This document shows positions 1 to 12,924 of a DNA stretch of 64,000 nt, in pieces; position 1 is the first letter of the stretch; each line of letters opens with the position of its first letter. The translations under genes and the position numbers were made by a program. The stretch is from Parus major. Lineage: Eukaryota; Chordata; Aves; Passeriformes; Paridae. The stretch lies in the NCBI RefSeq assembly GCF_001522545.3, contig NC_031779.1, positions 3,086,763 to 3,150,762 of the forward strand, written 5' to 3'. A model generated the notes under the pieces. It was not told the origin of the DNA. It saw only the letters and a list, made by a program, of their open reading frames with translations, and searched no databases.

Positions 1-36
1 TGTTTGGATAGGAAAGACTGAAAGAAAATGAATTAA

Positions 37-60
37 CAAAACAAACAAACAAACAAACAA
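37..60. repeat. (CAAA)n microsatellite
   Basis: This is an uninterrupted run of the tetranucleotide CAAA, about six copies, at the left edge of the window. It is a simple repeat with no gene context. Confidence 0.85.
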
Positions 61-2106
61 GACATCAATGTGACACTATATTTTCTTACTGGTCTCTGGG
101 ATAGCACGATTTATAAAAGCATGCCTTCAGCAAAAGAGGAAAAGGAAAGGCATATATATTTAAATATTAATAATTTCCACTGCTCTAAAGCATTAGAAAC
201 TGCTCTGCTCACTACACACTAGAGAGCTGATCCCAGGACTAGAGGCATAACCCATCATAATCTTCCTAATGTGGGCAACACATTGATTTTTGTTCCTTTT
301 ATTCATGCATCAAGACTCCCAGTGAGTGCACATGCACATACATATGTGTCTATTTGAGTGGGTGGAATAAAGACTAGAGATGGATGATTTTCTTTGGAGG
401 TTTCAATCCATGTCTCTGGAGACAATAGCACTTGCCCTAACATTTTATGTTTCTCTGCTCCTTCCTGTAGGAGCTGTTGTCCCTGCCACTGTGAAATGAG
501 AGTCTGAGCTGTGTCTCAGCTGAGAGCAAGCGGTGAAGCGTGATACAAACCCGACCTTCCCTCCTCTCTGCACGTAAATATGTTGTTTTTACACTGCTTC
601 CAACCTAGGCTGAACTGAACTGGAAAGGACAGACTCATTCCTGATCCTGCAGCTAGTGCAGGATGTTGTACAGTGCACAAATCAGATCTCAGCTGAAGTC
701 CCTGTTGGCAAATTGAGCCATGTCACAACTGTCTAGAAAAGCAGGAGAAATAGAGAGGAGAGCTAAATAAACTCTCAGGAAAGTAAACTGACAGGCCTGT
801 ATCTTATTAGTCACTAGCAGTATTTCTCTCTGTTAAAAAAAAAAATAGAAGTGTGTGGCAATTGTTGTAGTTCTGCTGGTATTTTACTCCCATGGAAAAA
901 GGTAATAGAAGAGACTTTGCCTGACACTCCTTACTGACACTTCTTACTCCCTGTTAGCCACTGACCAGCACTACATTTCAGAATAAATGCTTTTTTGCAA
1001 AGGCAGAACTGGCCTCAAGCCCCAGTTCACATTTGGACCTTTGATGTGTCCTTAATTCTTCTTGCAAAAGAACAAGATTTTTTCTAAGGAGAAAGGCAGA
1101 AACCCCTGATTTAGTGTTCCAGAAGCCTGTTTTGGGGAATGTCTGAGCATTTGTGTGAAACACATTGCTGCAATTACAGGACACACAATATATGAATTCA
1201 AATACAAGGGCTCATGTGAGGTCTATCTGCAGATTCCAGCCTGCAGTATTTCTTCTCCAGCCAGGAGTTGGGAAAGATATAAATAGCACTTAGCATGCTG
1301 GCAAACTGAGCTGTGACAAAGTGCTGGGCTGACTGCTCAGTGTCATCCTGAAGGAATCAGCACTTTTTGTGATGCTACTTCAAATCTTAATAATTGGAAT
1401 AGATTGAAAAGATCAAGTGTGCCATATACACTGATTCCAGCTCAGAGCAAAATTGTAAATACACAAAAATCAGGGGCATGGAAGGAAATTTCCTCTAGAA
1501 ATAGTCCCTTTTCCTCTCATTTATCTAATCCAAAAGAATTTAGCCTAATACTTAATGTACACACTGTTTAGAGAAAACAATCTATCCAGCATTAGTGCCT
1601 TCCATGGCATCTGCTGCACAAATCCAGTGTCCCAGAATAGTCCAGCTTAACCACACTGGTTTTGAGTGGGCTCACGGACAAAGGCAAGAGGAAGAAATGA
1701 ATACAGGCAGATTGGATGAATAGAAGTGAATATAGGCACACTTCCAGAAATTCAGTCTCATCTTTTCAGTGACCTCAGAGAGGCTGTAACAGAGATAATT
1801 ATCTCCAAGTGTAGCATGGTGATGACTTTAAAAGGCTGTGCTAGTTGGCAGGAGAAACAGAGAAGAGTCTAACAAGGAGGGGTGCTTGGAGCATGTACAT
1901 GCCCAGAAAGGCTTCTCTGACTTTGTCCTGTTAGAACACGGAAAGTACTGAAGAAAAACCAAACTCCTCTTCCCTAGAAGCTTGGCTGGGCTCATTTGCA
2001 GTTGTAATTCATGCTTACCTAGCCCTTGCCAAGAACTGCCTAAGTAAAACCAAGGTGACTTCCCCAGCCACCTCACTCTCCTATTACACAACAGGATCAT
2101 GTATTT

Positions 2107-2153
2107 CTCTATACTCCCCAGGAATAACCTCTATACTCCCCAGGAATAACCTC
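2107..2153. repeat. 22-bp tandem duplication
   Basis: Two identical adjacent 22-bp copies (2107-2128 and 2129-2150) are followed by the first 3 bases of a third. The unit begins CTCTATACTCCCC. Perfect identity suggests a recent slippage duplication. Confidence 0.9.
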
Positions 2154-2990
2154 ACTGGCTGGTAAAAAGCCAAAGCATTTTTTTTATTATACATCTCTTT
2201 CAGACCCTAAAATAAAGAAACTGTGGGATGACAAACCCAGCAACGGAGGCTTCAAAGCATCATTCCAGAGATTTGGATAAACAAAATGATGGTTTTGTCC
2301 AGAGTTCCTATGAAGCTCTACCTCCAAAGGAGACAGCCTGAGACTTCAGGCACTGAATGTTGCTCAGATTGAGGAGGTCTCAGCAAGAGCAGTCCCTGTT
2401 GTACCCACCTACACAAGCCATTCAAGCATAAAAGAAAGGAGTGGAAATTAAAATGTTCACTTTTCCTAAGTCTGAAATCAGTAACTATTTGCCCAGATGT
2501 TTGCATCTAGGTATTACTCAGAGGTCATGATGTTCAGTGTGAGCTCTACTGCCTTATTATGCTGGTAATGAATTAATAAATGTCTGAAAGGGACATGCAG
2601 TGAATGCCACTTTGAATTTCTGCAGAGGTCAGTTGATTATCACGGACCAGAGTGAGGTGCTACTTGACCTACTAAGAGGCTGACTGCATGAAGATTCAGG
2701 CTCAAAAGCTTCTATATATAGATGCACTTTTCATGCTCTGTATACTGTAACTTACTGGGTATTTTTGCCTTACTAGAATTAATTATCTTCATTTCTGTCA
2801 GTTTAGCTCAATCTCATAGAGCAAAATAATTGGCCTTTACCAAAGCAGGTATCCAAAAATAAAAATGAAAGGTATACTGTCCAGAATTCAGACTTTTTTT
2901 TCCATTCCTCTGCCTGTATTTGTGAATTTTTCTGTTAAAAAACAATCACACCCTGACAGAACAGATTCAAGAAAGGATGGAGATACTTTC

Positions 2991-3290
2991 TGTCAATAAA
3001 CCCAGCGGGATGATGTCATTAAAGGACACAGAATGATTCACACAAACACATCTCAGTGGGTGATAGAAAAAAGAGAGCTTTTATTTTCCTGACTCCAGTA
3101 TTTATAGATTCTTGACAACAACCAGGGATTGGATAATTAAGTTACTACTTTCCCAATCACACTGGTCATGTGAAATGTCCATCAAAAGATGTTTCTTAGA
3201 AGGAATGTATAAACATCTATGTTCATAGTTACTTTCCTGGGAAAGTGTCTAAAATCTATGAAAACAAAATCAGAAGGTTTATTTTTCAGG
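2991..3290 (-). mobile_element. Possible solo LTR or LTR fragment (minus orientation)
   Basis: Read on the minus strand, this stretch has the order of elements expected in a retroviral LTR. A CCAAT box lies near 3130, followed by a TATA-like TATAAATA near 3110 and an AATAAA polyadenylation signal near 3085, then a U5-like tail toward 2991. No internal retroviral coding sequence flanks it. Both boundaries are guesses and no target-site duplication was confirmed. It could also be ordinary AT-rich DNA with coincidental motifs. Confidence 0.3.
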
Positions 3291-6200
3291 GTGACAGGAC
3301 TGGAAGTTGGAACTTCTATTCTCCTCAAATACAAAACATCTTAGTTTTTACCCCACTGGTTTGACATTCAAACTGCTGCTAATAGCTCTTTTTGGTCTTA
3401 AGAAAGTGTTGTTTGCATAAACCTAGCCTAAAGCAGACACCGTTGGAGCAATTTTTAGGAACAATTCTAAAGCAACTGAATATCCTGGGTGAAGTTTGAC
3501 TGGCAAGTGAATCAAGCTGAATGGGTAAAATTCACATTAAGGCATTATATAATGCATGTATATGATCCTTGTTAACATAGGATTTAACAGCCTCCAGCTT
3601 TGTAAGCTCCACTTCCCCTCTCAACATCCCAGTGAGGAAGCAGAGAGAAGCTAAGGGACTTACTCCAGCACACAGAAATTGTGGAGAAGAATGAGGAGTG
3701 GATCCAATGTAGACAGACCGAGTACAGGGCTCTGTGTGCAGAGCCTGCTCTGCTTGTGCCACAGAACCAAACCACCTACTGAACTCTCTGTACAGAAAAA
3801 AAAGTCATGAGGGGAACCACAGGAAACATCACATGAGAACCTACATCTTGGGCAAAAGCAAGATTGCTTTCCATGGCTCTCCTCCCTGATTGCTGGTTGC
3901 CTGCTCCAGTGGTTTCAGCAAGGCTCAGGCTTACTCCAAATGTTCTTAATGAAAGACCAAGGAACCATCTGAATCAACTCTATTCTCTGTTGCATTCAGT
4001 TATAAATAATTTTTTCGCTTCTAGGACAAAATTCCTGGATATAGAAAAAAATAATTAAGAACCGTCTCACATTTTGGTTGCTACTATCTTCCTGTTAATT
4101 AGATGACTTATTAAGTAAACTATCAGAAATAAAACCTAGCCAGTTAATCATTCTTTAAAATGGTAGATTACTTTGATTTTTTAATTGCTGCAAGATTAAA
4201 AAAAAAAAATCCCCAAATTAATGTGCACACTCATGAGCCAAACAGATTATTATATGCCTCCCCCAGAAGCACATAGCCCAAGAAGTCAACTCAACACCAC
4301 GTCCCCTGGGAGCTGCACAGGAACAGCAATCTCTCTAGGAGAATACACAGCTGGCCTGAGCTCAGCAGCTCAGCAGCTGGATTATTTTTTGTTTGCCTGA
4401 CAAAAGTAACCAACTACTGCTATGCTGCAGTCACCAGAAAATTCCCTCTGTGGTAATCCACTGATGGACCCAAATGGTTCCCTAGGTAGTGAGAGAAGTA
4501 AAAATACAACGCATAACTTCTCCTTTTTAAATTATTTAAACTAATAATGCTTGTAATAAATACTGAGGCAGTAACCAGGAATTCTAATATCTTATTGCCA
4601 GACTTAGAGCACACATTTTTCATCCCACCAGATTAAGATGATGCTGGTTGTACACAGGTTAGGATCTGGGTCTGCAGAAATGCCATAACTGATCTCAGAG
4701 GGGTAAGAAATCACTGCTAGTAAAGCAAAAGTAAAATTCATCCTTTCTCATGTGGAAAGCACCTGCTGCTTTCTGAACCCAGCCTCCTTCCTCCTTTACA
4801 AGAGCACTGTAAATCTACAGGTGGGTAATAAAAGGGAAAAGCTCCCACAGAACAGTTCCCTGTAATTCTGTGCCAGCAGAACATGACAGATGATCACCCT
4901 TAGCTCCTCTACCTGTCTTGTCTGCCCAGTGTGCACAAAACCAGATCGACTGCTGCTCTCAGAGTCATAACAAAAAGGAACCAGTTGATGCACAGAAAGC
5001 AGTGAGTGCTTTGGATCTCACAGTAATACAAAGTTCAATGAAATTAGACTGTGTCTGGCTAACCAGCTTTTAGTTCTCCAGCTGGGTACTGGCAAACATA
5101 GCAAGACCCATCAGTGAAGTGGCTTCATGCATTTGCCAACTTGCCAGTCCCCCAGTGCTGTGATAAAATTGGAAGAACCAGCTGATGTGTTAAGCAAAAG
5201 AGGAGGAGGTGGGTAAAGGCAAAGAAGGAGTAAGAGGGTGCAAAGAGTCACATTAGAGAAGGAAAAAATATCTCTAGAAACTCAACAGTAAAAGGGGTCT
5301 TGTGGATACTTAATGCATAAAAACATTGGGATAAACAAATTGTGAGAGATTAAAAGGAGCAAGGGCAGAGGGGTTGGGAAAATAAGATTCAATGTAACTA
5401 CCATCCTAATATGAAAAAGCACCCTATGAGTAAAAAACAAATAAAACAAGGAAAATACCATCTCCTTAACTCCTGTAGGTAGTGACCTTATGCTTTATAT
5501 TCAAAGCCTTGTTTCCTGGTGAAACAAGAGTTCTTATTCATGTCACATTGCTGCTCAGTTGGCCCCAGTTGCTTTGGAACTTCACAGCTGATTGAAACTG
5601 TGCTCACCAGAAGGGCAAGGCTTCAAACCACTTCAATACCTCTGCAGACAGGCAACCAGCAGCAGAGAGGAATTCCAATATGCTCATCTTGATTAATCAG
5701 GGAACCTGCACTAGAAACAGCCTTGCAAACCAGACTCCATTTTCAGACAGTTCCGAAATTCCTGGGTCTGACCTACTCATGACTTCAAACAATTCCTGAA
5801 TGGCCCAAGCAACTAAAGAGAATAAGGCTGGGAACCAGAGTTTCTGGGGTTTCTTGGTGTTTCTAGGCAGTAGAAGCTGTTTAAATTATGGCACAACATA
5901 ACATTGTATGTAGCTGGTGCTAACTCCAATTAAAATACTTAGCTTACTCTGTATAAAAACCCCACCACCTACCAGGGGGGCTAAGAGCCTTAATTCTTTG
6001 CATGACCTCAGGCAAAGCAATGTGTAAGTTTTCATCTGTTTTGAAGACCTGACAGACAGACAGATTCTTCCGTGGGTACACACAGACATTTCCCCAGGCA
6101 TTCTGTTATTCAGCCAGTGCTTCCAGCTGTCACCTACACAAGTGTCCTTGTCTTGACAAGCTTGCTGCCTGCAGTTTTGTGGAACCTTTCTCCTCAGACA

Positions 6201-9200
6201 CCTGTCTGAGCTGCAGGGCTCTAAGCACAAGCTCCAAATCCTCTGTACTTCTGGTTTAGATCCCCATCTCCCAAAGTGCTCATGATGGCTATGTAGCCAT
6301 GAGCAGGTGGTACAGCAGCCCTTCAATGGATTTAAAAGCACTTCATCCTTTCCAGCACTTACCACACATTCACACAGATTCACTCCAGAGTATCTCCAGC
6401 TTTGGAGCGTGGTTCCTAGTTAGTTCAGAGCTATCTTTTGTAAAGACTGCCATACAAAGGGAAGTATCAGGCATAGCCTTTCCAGCTGGGAGTAATTTAT
6501 CTTCTATACCACCTTCTATGAGATTCTATCTCTTTTTATTGCAGCTGCCTGAAAACAGCCTGTACAAATAATCTTAATAAAATACTACTCTGCTTTAACT
6601 GAAGTATTCTCCAAGTGTACACAATAAGGAAATATGAACACCCTGAAGAGATTTTTTTTTTTTTAAAGCACTGAAGCCAACATAAACCTCAATAATTGCT
6701 TGGCAGAGCATAAGGAAGAAAAAGACCTGTGGGATCTGCAGTTTCCTATAGGCTCACATCCACACTACCCTCTGCTCAAACATAACACAAGGGCCAGGAC
6801 AAGTGGGATGCACTGACATTTCCAGTACAGCTGTGCTTTGAAGAGTGTAACTGGAATATAAACAGCATGGCTCTTGGTTTAAGGCAAGCAGCACTTCACA
6901 CTAATGGTGTGTGTGCTCAGATCAGTTCTATTGCTGCAGCTTTGGAGGTGTCTCTGGCAAGGGAACCCACGCAGACATGGGATGGGAGTGGGAAGTAAGG
7001 CATCAGGCAGGAGAGTCCCTTGAACACAAGCTGGCAGAGGCAGAACTTGAGAAAGCTGAGGGATGTGATATTTCCTCCTACCCACTACACAGCAGCTGAC
7101 TTCAGTCAGACAGAGAGGAATGTAAGGAGGGGAGAAAAAAGCTAATACATGACATGCAAATATTCCATGCTTCCTCATGACCACCCTTCTTGGAAACTGT
7201 TTTACCAAGAGACCCAGCTGGTCATAGAAAGTCTGGAACTATTCCTCTGATTCCTCTGCAAGCAGAGAGCTGTTTCATATAATATGAGTTTCCCAAAGCC
7301 ACCTCTTGATATCCTTGTGTACTAATCAACAGCTCCTTCCTTTCTCTCTCCTCTGCTCCAGCTAACAAACCTCTACAGATCTGCTTTGGGAGCAGTGGGG
7401 AAATTCTTTTTGCTTGAAAATCCAATTTCATTCCCAGCACAGGTATTTGTATCTTCATAATCCACACACTTCTGCTCTCCCACGGCAGCCACTCACTTTC
7501 TGCAGCTTCCCTGATCCCAGTGTTGGTAGCCCAAAGCCAGAAAGAACCACTAGGCTTGAAGAAACACAAGACAGTTTGATTATAAGTGGATCATAAATTT
7601 TGCATTCAACAGGTGTCTTCAGATGAAAAGAAACTATTCAGTGACTGTTGTTAGAAAAATTAATTGCTCTTAGAACTAACTGAAACCTCAGCAAAATGGT
7701 GCTTAGGCAGAAAAAAGTCATGTAAATCATGTCAGGACACCTCTTTCACACACAAGGTAGGAGCATGCAGAAATACCCAATCTAGCTCAGAATTTCAAAT
7801 GAGTACACATGCTTCAAACCAAGCATCTTCCTGCTCACAGTGGAAAGTGGCCATTTAAATGAAAATAATTTTAAAAAGAGGAATATGAGTATTTTTAAAA
7901 CTCTGGGAAAGGAAACCAGTGGCAATCAGAGACTAGAAGCATTTCACCTCAGGGTATCTCCAGTTCAGTGCCTGCAATATTTACAATTTATCAAAAATCA
8001 GAGCATTTTTTGATTGGAATGATGGCAACACAAAGTATTTATTAAAACATTTTCAGCAAGAAAAATCCTCACAAAATTAGTTCAGTGTTGATCTGACCTG
8101 ATCTGTCTGGTTTTGTGCCAGTCCCACTCAATTATTCCCACTGCCTCAAATGTGATTGTAACAAGAATATCACAAACACAGCTCTAGCCTAGTCAAAACA
8201 GGGTGGCTTTTGTCCCCTTGCATGCTGGCATGCTTCAGACTACCATAAATAAAGAGCAGATGGAATACAGATTGCACTGGATAGAACTTAAAATAGGTTT
8301 TTGGCTATGAAAGACAAAGTCGTCTCTGAAGCCTCTCAGTAACATTTAAGAAATTGTAAGGTTCCAGTTGAATTCCAAAAATACACCACCTTTACTGACA
8401 AGCAAATGTATCCCATGTTTATATTTAGCTCATGGCCACATTCAGAGTGACTGCTGTTGAGTTTTACGTGGCCACAGGGCCACTATTGTTTTTGACCCAC
8501 ACTGTGATAGACATGTTGCAAACCCAATTTGACAGAGATTTTATGGACTGCTAGAGAGGAATCACACAGACATACATAAGTTAATTATACAGATAAAAAA
8601 AAAAGAGAAAACCAGAACATGTAAGCCAGACGCTTTGTTAATCACTTTATATAACTACTTAGGAAACAAATAAATGACCCAGTGAGTCAGATCTATTACC
8701 TGCTGAATCAAATGTTTTACTACTCAATCAGATACCTCATCTGTTCAAACAGAAACAAAGGTTCTTAAACTAGAAGCAATATATTGCCTTGTATGTCATA
8801 TAACATGATTTCCCTCTGCTGAGCAAAACTGCAGAAGCAATGAGTGCACATGGAAGGTAAAGATAAGGTCACAGATGCCACTGGGTAGAGCTGCCCTGGT
8901 GAGCTCTGTGTGGCTCAGGGACAGCACAGGCTGGAAATAGAGACGAGGTGTGCCCTCCTAGGGCACTGCAGCTGCCTGCTTGCTGCTCAAGGCAGGGCCA
9001 TCAGCACAGCTTTGGCAGGTTAAGAACTACAAATAACCACCAAATGTCCATCTATCAGTCTGGGCTGTCACAGGAGTTTGCTGCTGGGGAGGAGGACACA
9101 GCTTTTTATTCAGCATCAGCATCTCACTGCCACCAACCCCCTGAAATACCAATAATTTGTGTGGGTTTCCTTGCTGGGAAAAACAAATGTCTCCTGAGTT

Positions 9201-12200
9201 CTCATAAGCACAACTACTATAAAGGATAATAAACCCCAGAAGTGGTTACAAATCTGAGGCACTCATAATGATTTCCTTTCAGTCATAACTGATTAAAGCC
9301 ACACAACAGAATCCCAAGGTCACTCATGATAGCTGTCAGTATGTGAGACACTATGAGACTTTGTGAATTAAACCCCATTATTGCCCTAAATGATAGATAA
9401 ATTTCTCCCTTTCCTTGGTGATATGCAACATATTTTTTCTTCAGGGCAGTTAGATGATGTCAGCACAAATTACTACTTTCCACATAGTGCAGATGATAGA
9501 ACCAGAGGCATTGAAGAAACTTAGAAAAGCTAAATGTGAAGAGACAGAAGGAACTGCTTCCTTTGACTTGGAAATAACAAATCCTGCTGTGGTGTGACGT
9601 ATAAGGCAAAAGAAAAAACCTTTTAATTTGGGACACTGATGGAGCTGCAAAAGCTTCACATACTTAAAAATCTAAATTCAAGTTTGGATTCTTGCTCTAA
9701 ATTACAAAAAAACCCCATCAAATAGAAGTGCCTGTCTTCAGATACTCATGACTCTCCATTAAATGTATATTGATGTGTAATACTGAGAGATTGGGTTATT
9801 ATCTAGCTAACTAAGGAGCTCTATTTTCAGCTTGGAAGAATAATGAATATGCATTTAGAATGTTTTTCTAAATGGCTTCCTATTCTTTTAATTTTTCTTA
9901 GTATATGAAAGTTGAAGGAAGGGCAGAGGAAATGCTAGTGGTTACATGACAGGTTCACAAATTCTATACATGGCAAAGTTTGCTGGCAGTAATAGGATCT
10001 TTTACTACACCAAGTGAGAAAACCATAAAAAAACCCAACAGGTTGTCAGACATATGACTCTATAAACTTTTTTTTGTTACTTGAGATAGAAATACTATAT
10101 TTTAAAATCCAAGACCTGGGAATTGTTTCATTATCTTGTATAATATCCCTTTATTATGCTTCCATTACTGCCCTGTGTGCACCAGCAGCCAAGCTCGTGG
10201 TTGCCATCTGCTGTTCCTGCTCCTACACGGCACCACTTCTGTCAGCACGGCCAGGCCATGGCAAGGAGTCTCCAAGAATTGTTAGGAACAGGCAGGGCTG
10301 CTGCTTTCACAACAGCCTGGGCTCCAGCTGGTCACAAGGCGAGGAATCAGTGCCCTCTCAAAGCCAAATGCAGAGCACGAGTGGGGAGTCCAGGTTCGGT
10401 AGCAGCAGATCCATTAGATTGGTGATGGATCATTTAGTGATCATTGGTATGAAAGCCTTCCTTGCCAGGACTGCCTTCCCTGTGGCCAGTTCTGTGCTCA
10501 CCATCAACGTGACTGGCAGCATTCCCTGCTCCTGTCCTGTACCTGGCTGAGGACAGAACTAAAAAAGATCCTGCTTAGACTTCCACTTCAGTTCTGGCAC
10601 CGTTACTCCCTGCGTCCAACACGGAGTTATCATCTCCCAGCTATCTGCTCCAGTGTCAGACATCTGGCTTCCAATTCTCCCAGTGCCTGCTGCTTCCCAA
10701 GATGAGAAGGTACAAAAGCCCAAAATTTAAAGAATTAATTCTGGAGCTTCTTTCTGGTCAAAAACTAAGGCTGTACCTGCCTTTCCACCTATGACACCTT
10801 TTCCACCTGTGTTTTCAGTTTCATCCTTCTCTGCAGTGTAGCAGAACAATCTGACTCATACCCAAACACTTTTAAGTGACCTAGAGGAAAGTCTCTCATA
10901 TTGAAAATTTTATGTATAGTGGTCTCCATATTTACAGAACCACATGTCCTGCTAAATCTGTCCTGGTCACATTCCTTTACATTTAACATGTTTAAATAAT
11001 CAGTTTAGAGAGACCAAATTAACTTCATGACAGACAAGCCCAGTATCTATTTCATTTGCTTGTTAGGGAAAGCAAAAGCCTCTTTGGTAGTAGAAGTATG
11101 AAAGCCAAAGTACTACACAGCTTCCCTGTGTTTTCATTATTCTTTTTCATTCCTTGCCATCCAAGCCCTTCACAAACGCTAGTTAATTCTTTGAAAATCC
11201 TTATCTTTGCTTTACACCTGGGGAAAATGAAGCTCTGAGGAAGGACAGTACTTACCTAAACACAGCCCCAGAGACTCGTGGTAGAGCTGAGAACAAAGCC
11301 CATGTCTTTTGGCTCTCAGTCTTGTATCCTAAAGCCCTCTTTTTTATTGCACTTTTTCAATTTTCTCTTTTTGAAAAGCAGCAGTTCTAAATAAAAGAGG
11401 TCAAGCTCAAACAGTACAGTTGTCCTTCACTCTTCTTCTCCTTCTCCATTTGAAGGGATGTGCAGATACAGAAGTTATGATTCCCTCCACCATGAGTGCA
11501 AGAGAGAAACCTTTGCACTGTGCCATAAACAGTTGAGAGTATATTTTTTTTCTGGCACACAAGTGATCTCAGTAGCAGGAGATTAATGCACAAATGCCAG
11601 TGTCTCATCCTAAAAGCCCAGTGTACAGAAGAGCCATTACTATCCTGGCATGGGCCCAACATGAAAGCAAGGGAGGAGGTAGCAGTGGACACTGTCTCAC
11701 TGAAGAGCAATGGTTAGAATTCAAGTAAAACTCTTCACAGTCTTGCAGTGAATGTGTTCTGCACCACAGCACTGCTGATTTTCCAGATGACCAGATATGT
11801 ACTTATCTATTGCTATGAACATCCTGCAGGATAGAGAGGCATCTTGAGAAGCAAAATAATTTTTAAAGTGACCCTTCTAGCACACGCCTGGCCAGTACAA
11901 AATTTGCCAAGCTCATGGATAAAACTCACATCACTCTACAGTCCAAGCAGATCTGCAGGTCTGGCCCTGCAACATTAAATTCCACAACTGCTTGAAAATA
12001 TCATCTTTGATTTATTCATAGCATCTACTTTTGGTAGACAGTAGAGCTTTTCTCAATAGCTTGCCAATTACTGCAGAAAACACAGTAGTAGATGGTACTA
12101 AAATTTCAATCTGCATAGTTGACTGTGCATTTGCCTTGGCACAGGCTGCTTACTCTTTACTCTTGGGATAATGATGTTTTATTTCACAACAATGTTATAT

Positions 12201-12300
12201 GCATTTTCATTTTTGACACCCATGATAAACAGTTTTTTGCTTTAGGTTTTTGCTATAGAGCTTTCCATATATTTCAGTAGAAAGGTGTAAATACTGAAAA

Positions 12301-12324
12301 AGCTGGAAATAAAGCTGGAAATAA
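12301..12324. repeat. 12-bp tandem duplication
   Basis: The 12-mer AGCTGGAAATAA occurs twice head to tail. It is a small slippage repeat in intergenic DNA. Confidence 0.85.
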
Positions 12325-12902
12325 ATCCTTAGTAAGTGATTCTTAGGCTTTGTTTGATAATAAAGAAAGTGATGAAGATTAAAATGGGCAATTCTAGAAT
12401 CTAGAAAACACTGTGAATACTAAAATCTTACAAATGGGCCTTTACCAAGAGATGTAATGCACTCTGTTGTTCCATCAAAGCTGGAAAATGCACAGCAATT
12501 ACACTGATTTGGCAGATAAACAAGCACAGTTTCTTAGTTAGAATAATGTGGCAAGATAGACAAACTTAAGAAATTGTTTCCTACTCCTAGAATCTACATT
12601 TAGAGTTTTTACCTCAGAAAGTAAGAGCACACAAAAATGCTTATGCTGCATATAGAACACATTGATATTGCCAAGGAAATGCAGATGTTTAATCCCTTTT
12701 TATTAAATTTATACAAAATATAGGCATTGCAAGAAGGGCTACAGCTTCCAGTGTTTTTAAAGAATGCACGACTGTTTGCCAGTCATATTGGGCACTCAAC
12801 AGGTTTTTGTGCAATAAATCTCAAGGCAAGTAAGAGGAAGCAAAAGAAGACTAACAAAAATATCAACTCCAAAATAGCATAACCACCTCCATAGAAGCTA
12901 AC

Positions 12903-12924
12903 CATAGAAGCTGATGCTTCTATG
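12903..12924. repeat. Short perfect inverted repeat
   Basis: CATAGAAGC and its reverse complement GCTTCTATG flank a 4-base loop (TGAT). A direct copy of the left arm lies just upstream. The arms are only 9 bp, so this may be chance or a small template-switch event. Confidence 0.7.

Noticed and set aside
5886..6383. 165-aa minus-strand ORF as a gene
   Set aside because: No recognisable domain, no splice context, composition like flanking DNA, and no match to the expected neighbour ADAMTS7.
10074..10550. 158-aa plus-strand ORF
   Set aside because: No domain and a second long frame in the same interval, as expected for locally GC-richer non-coding DNA.
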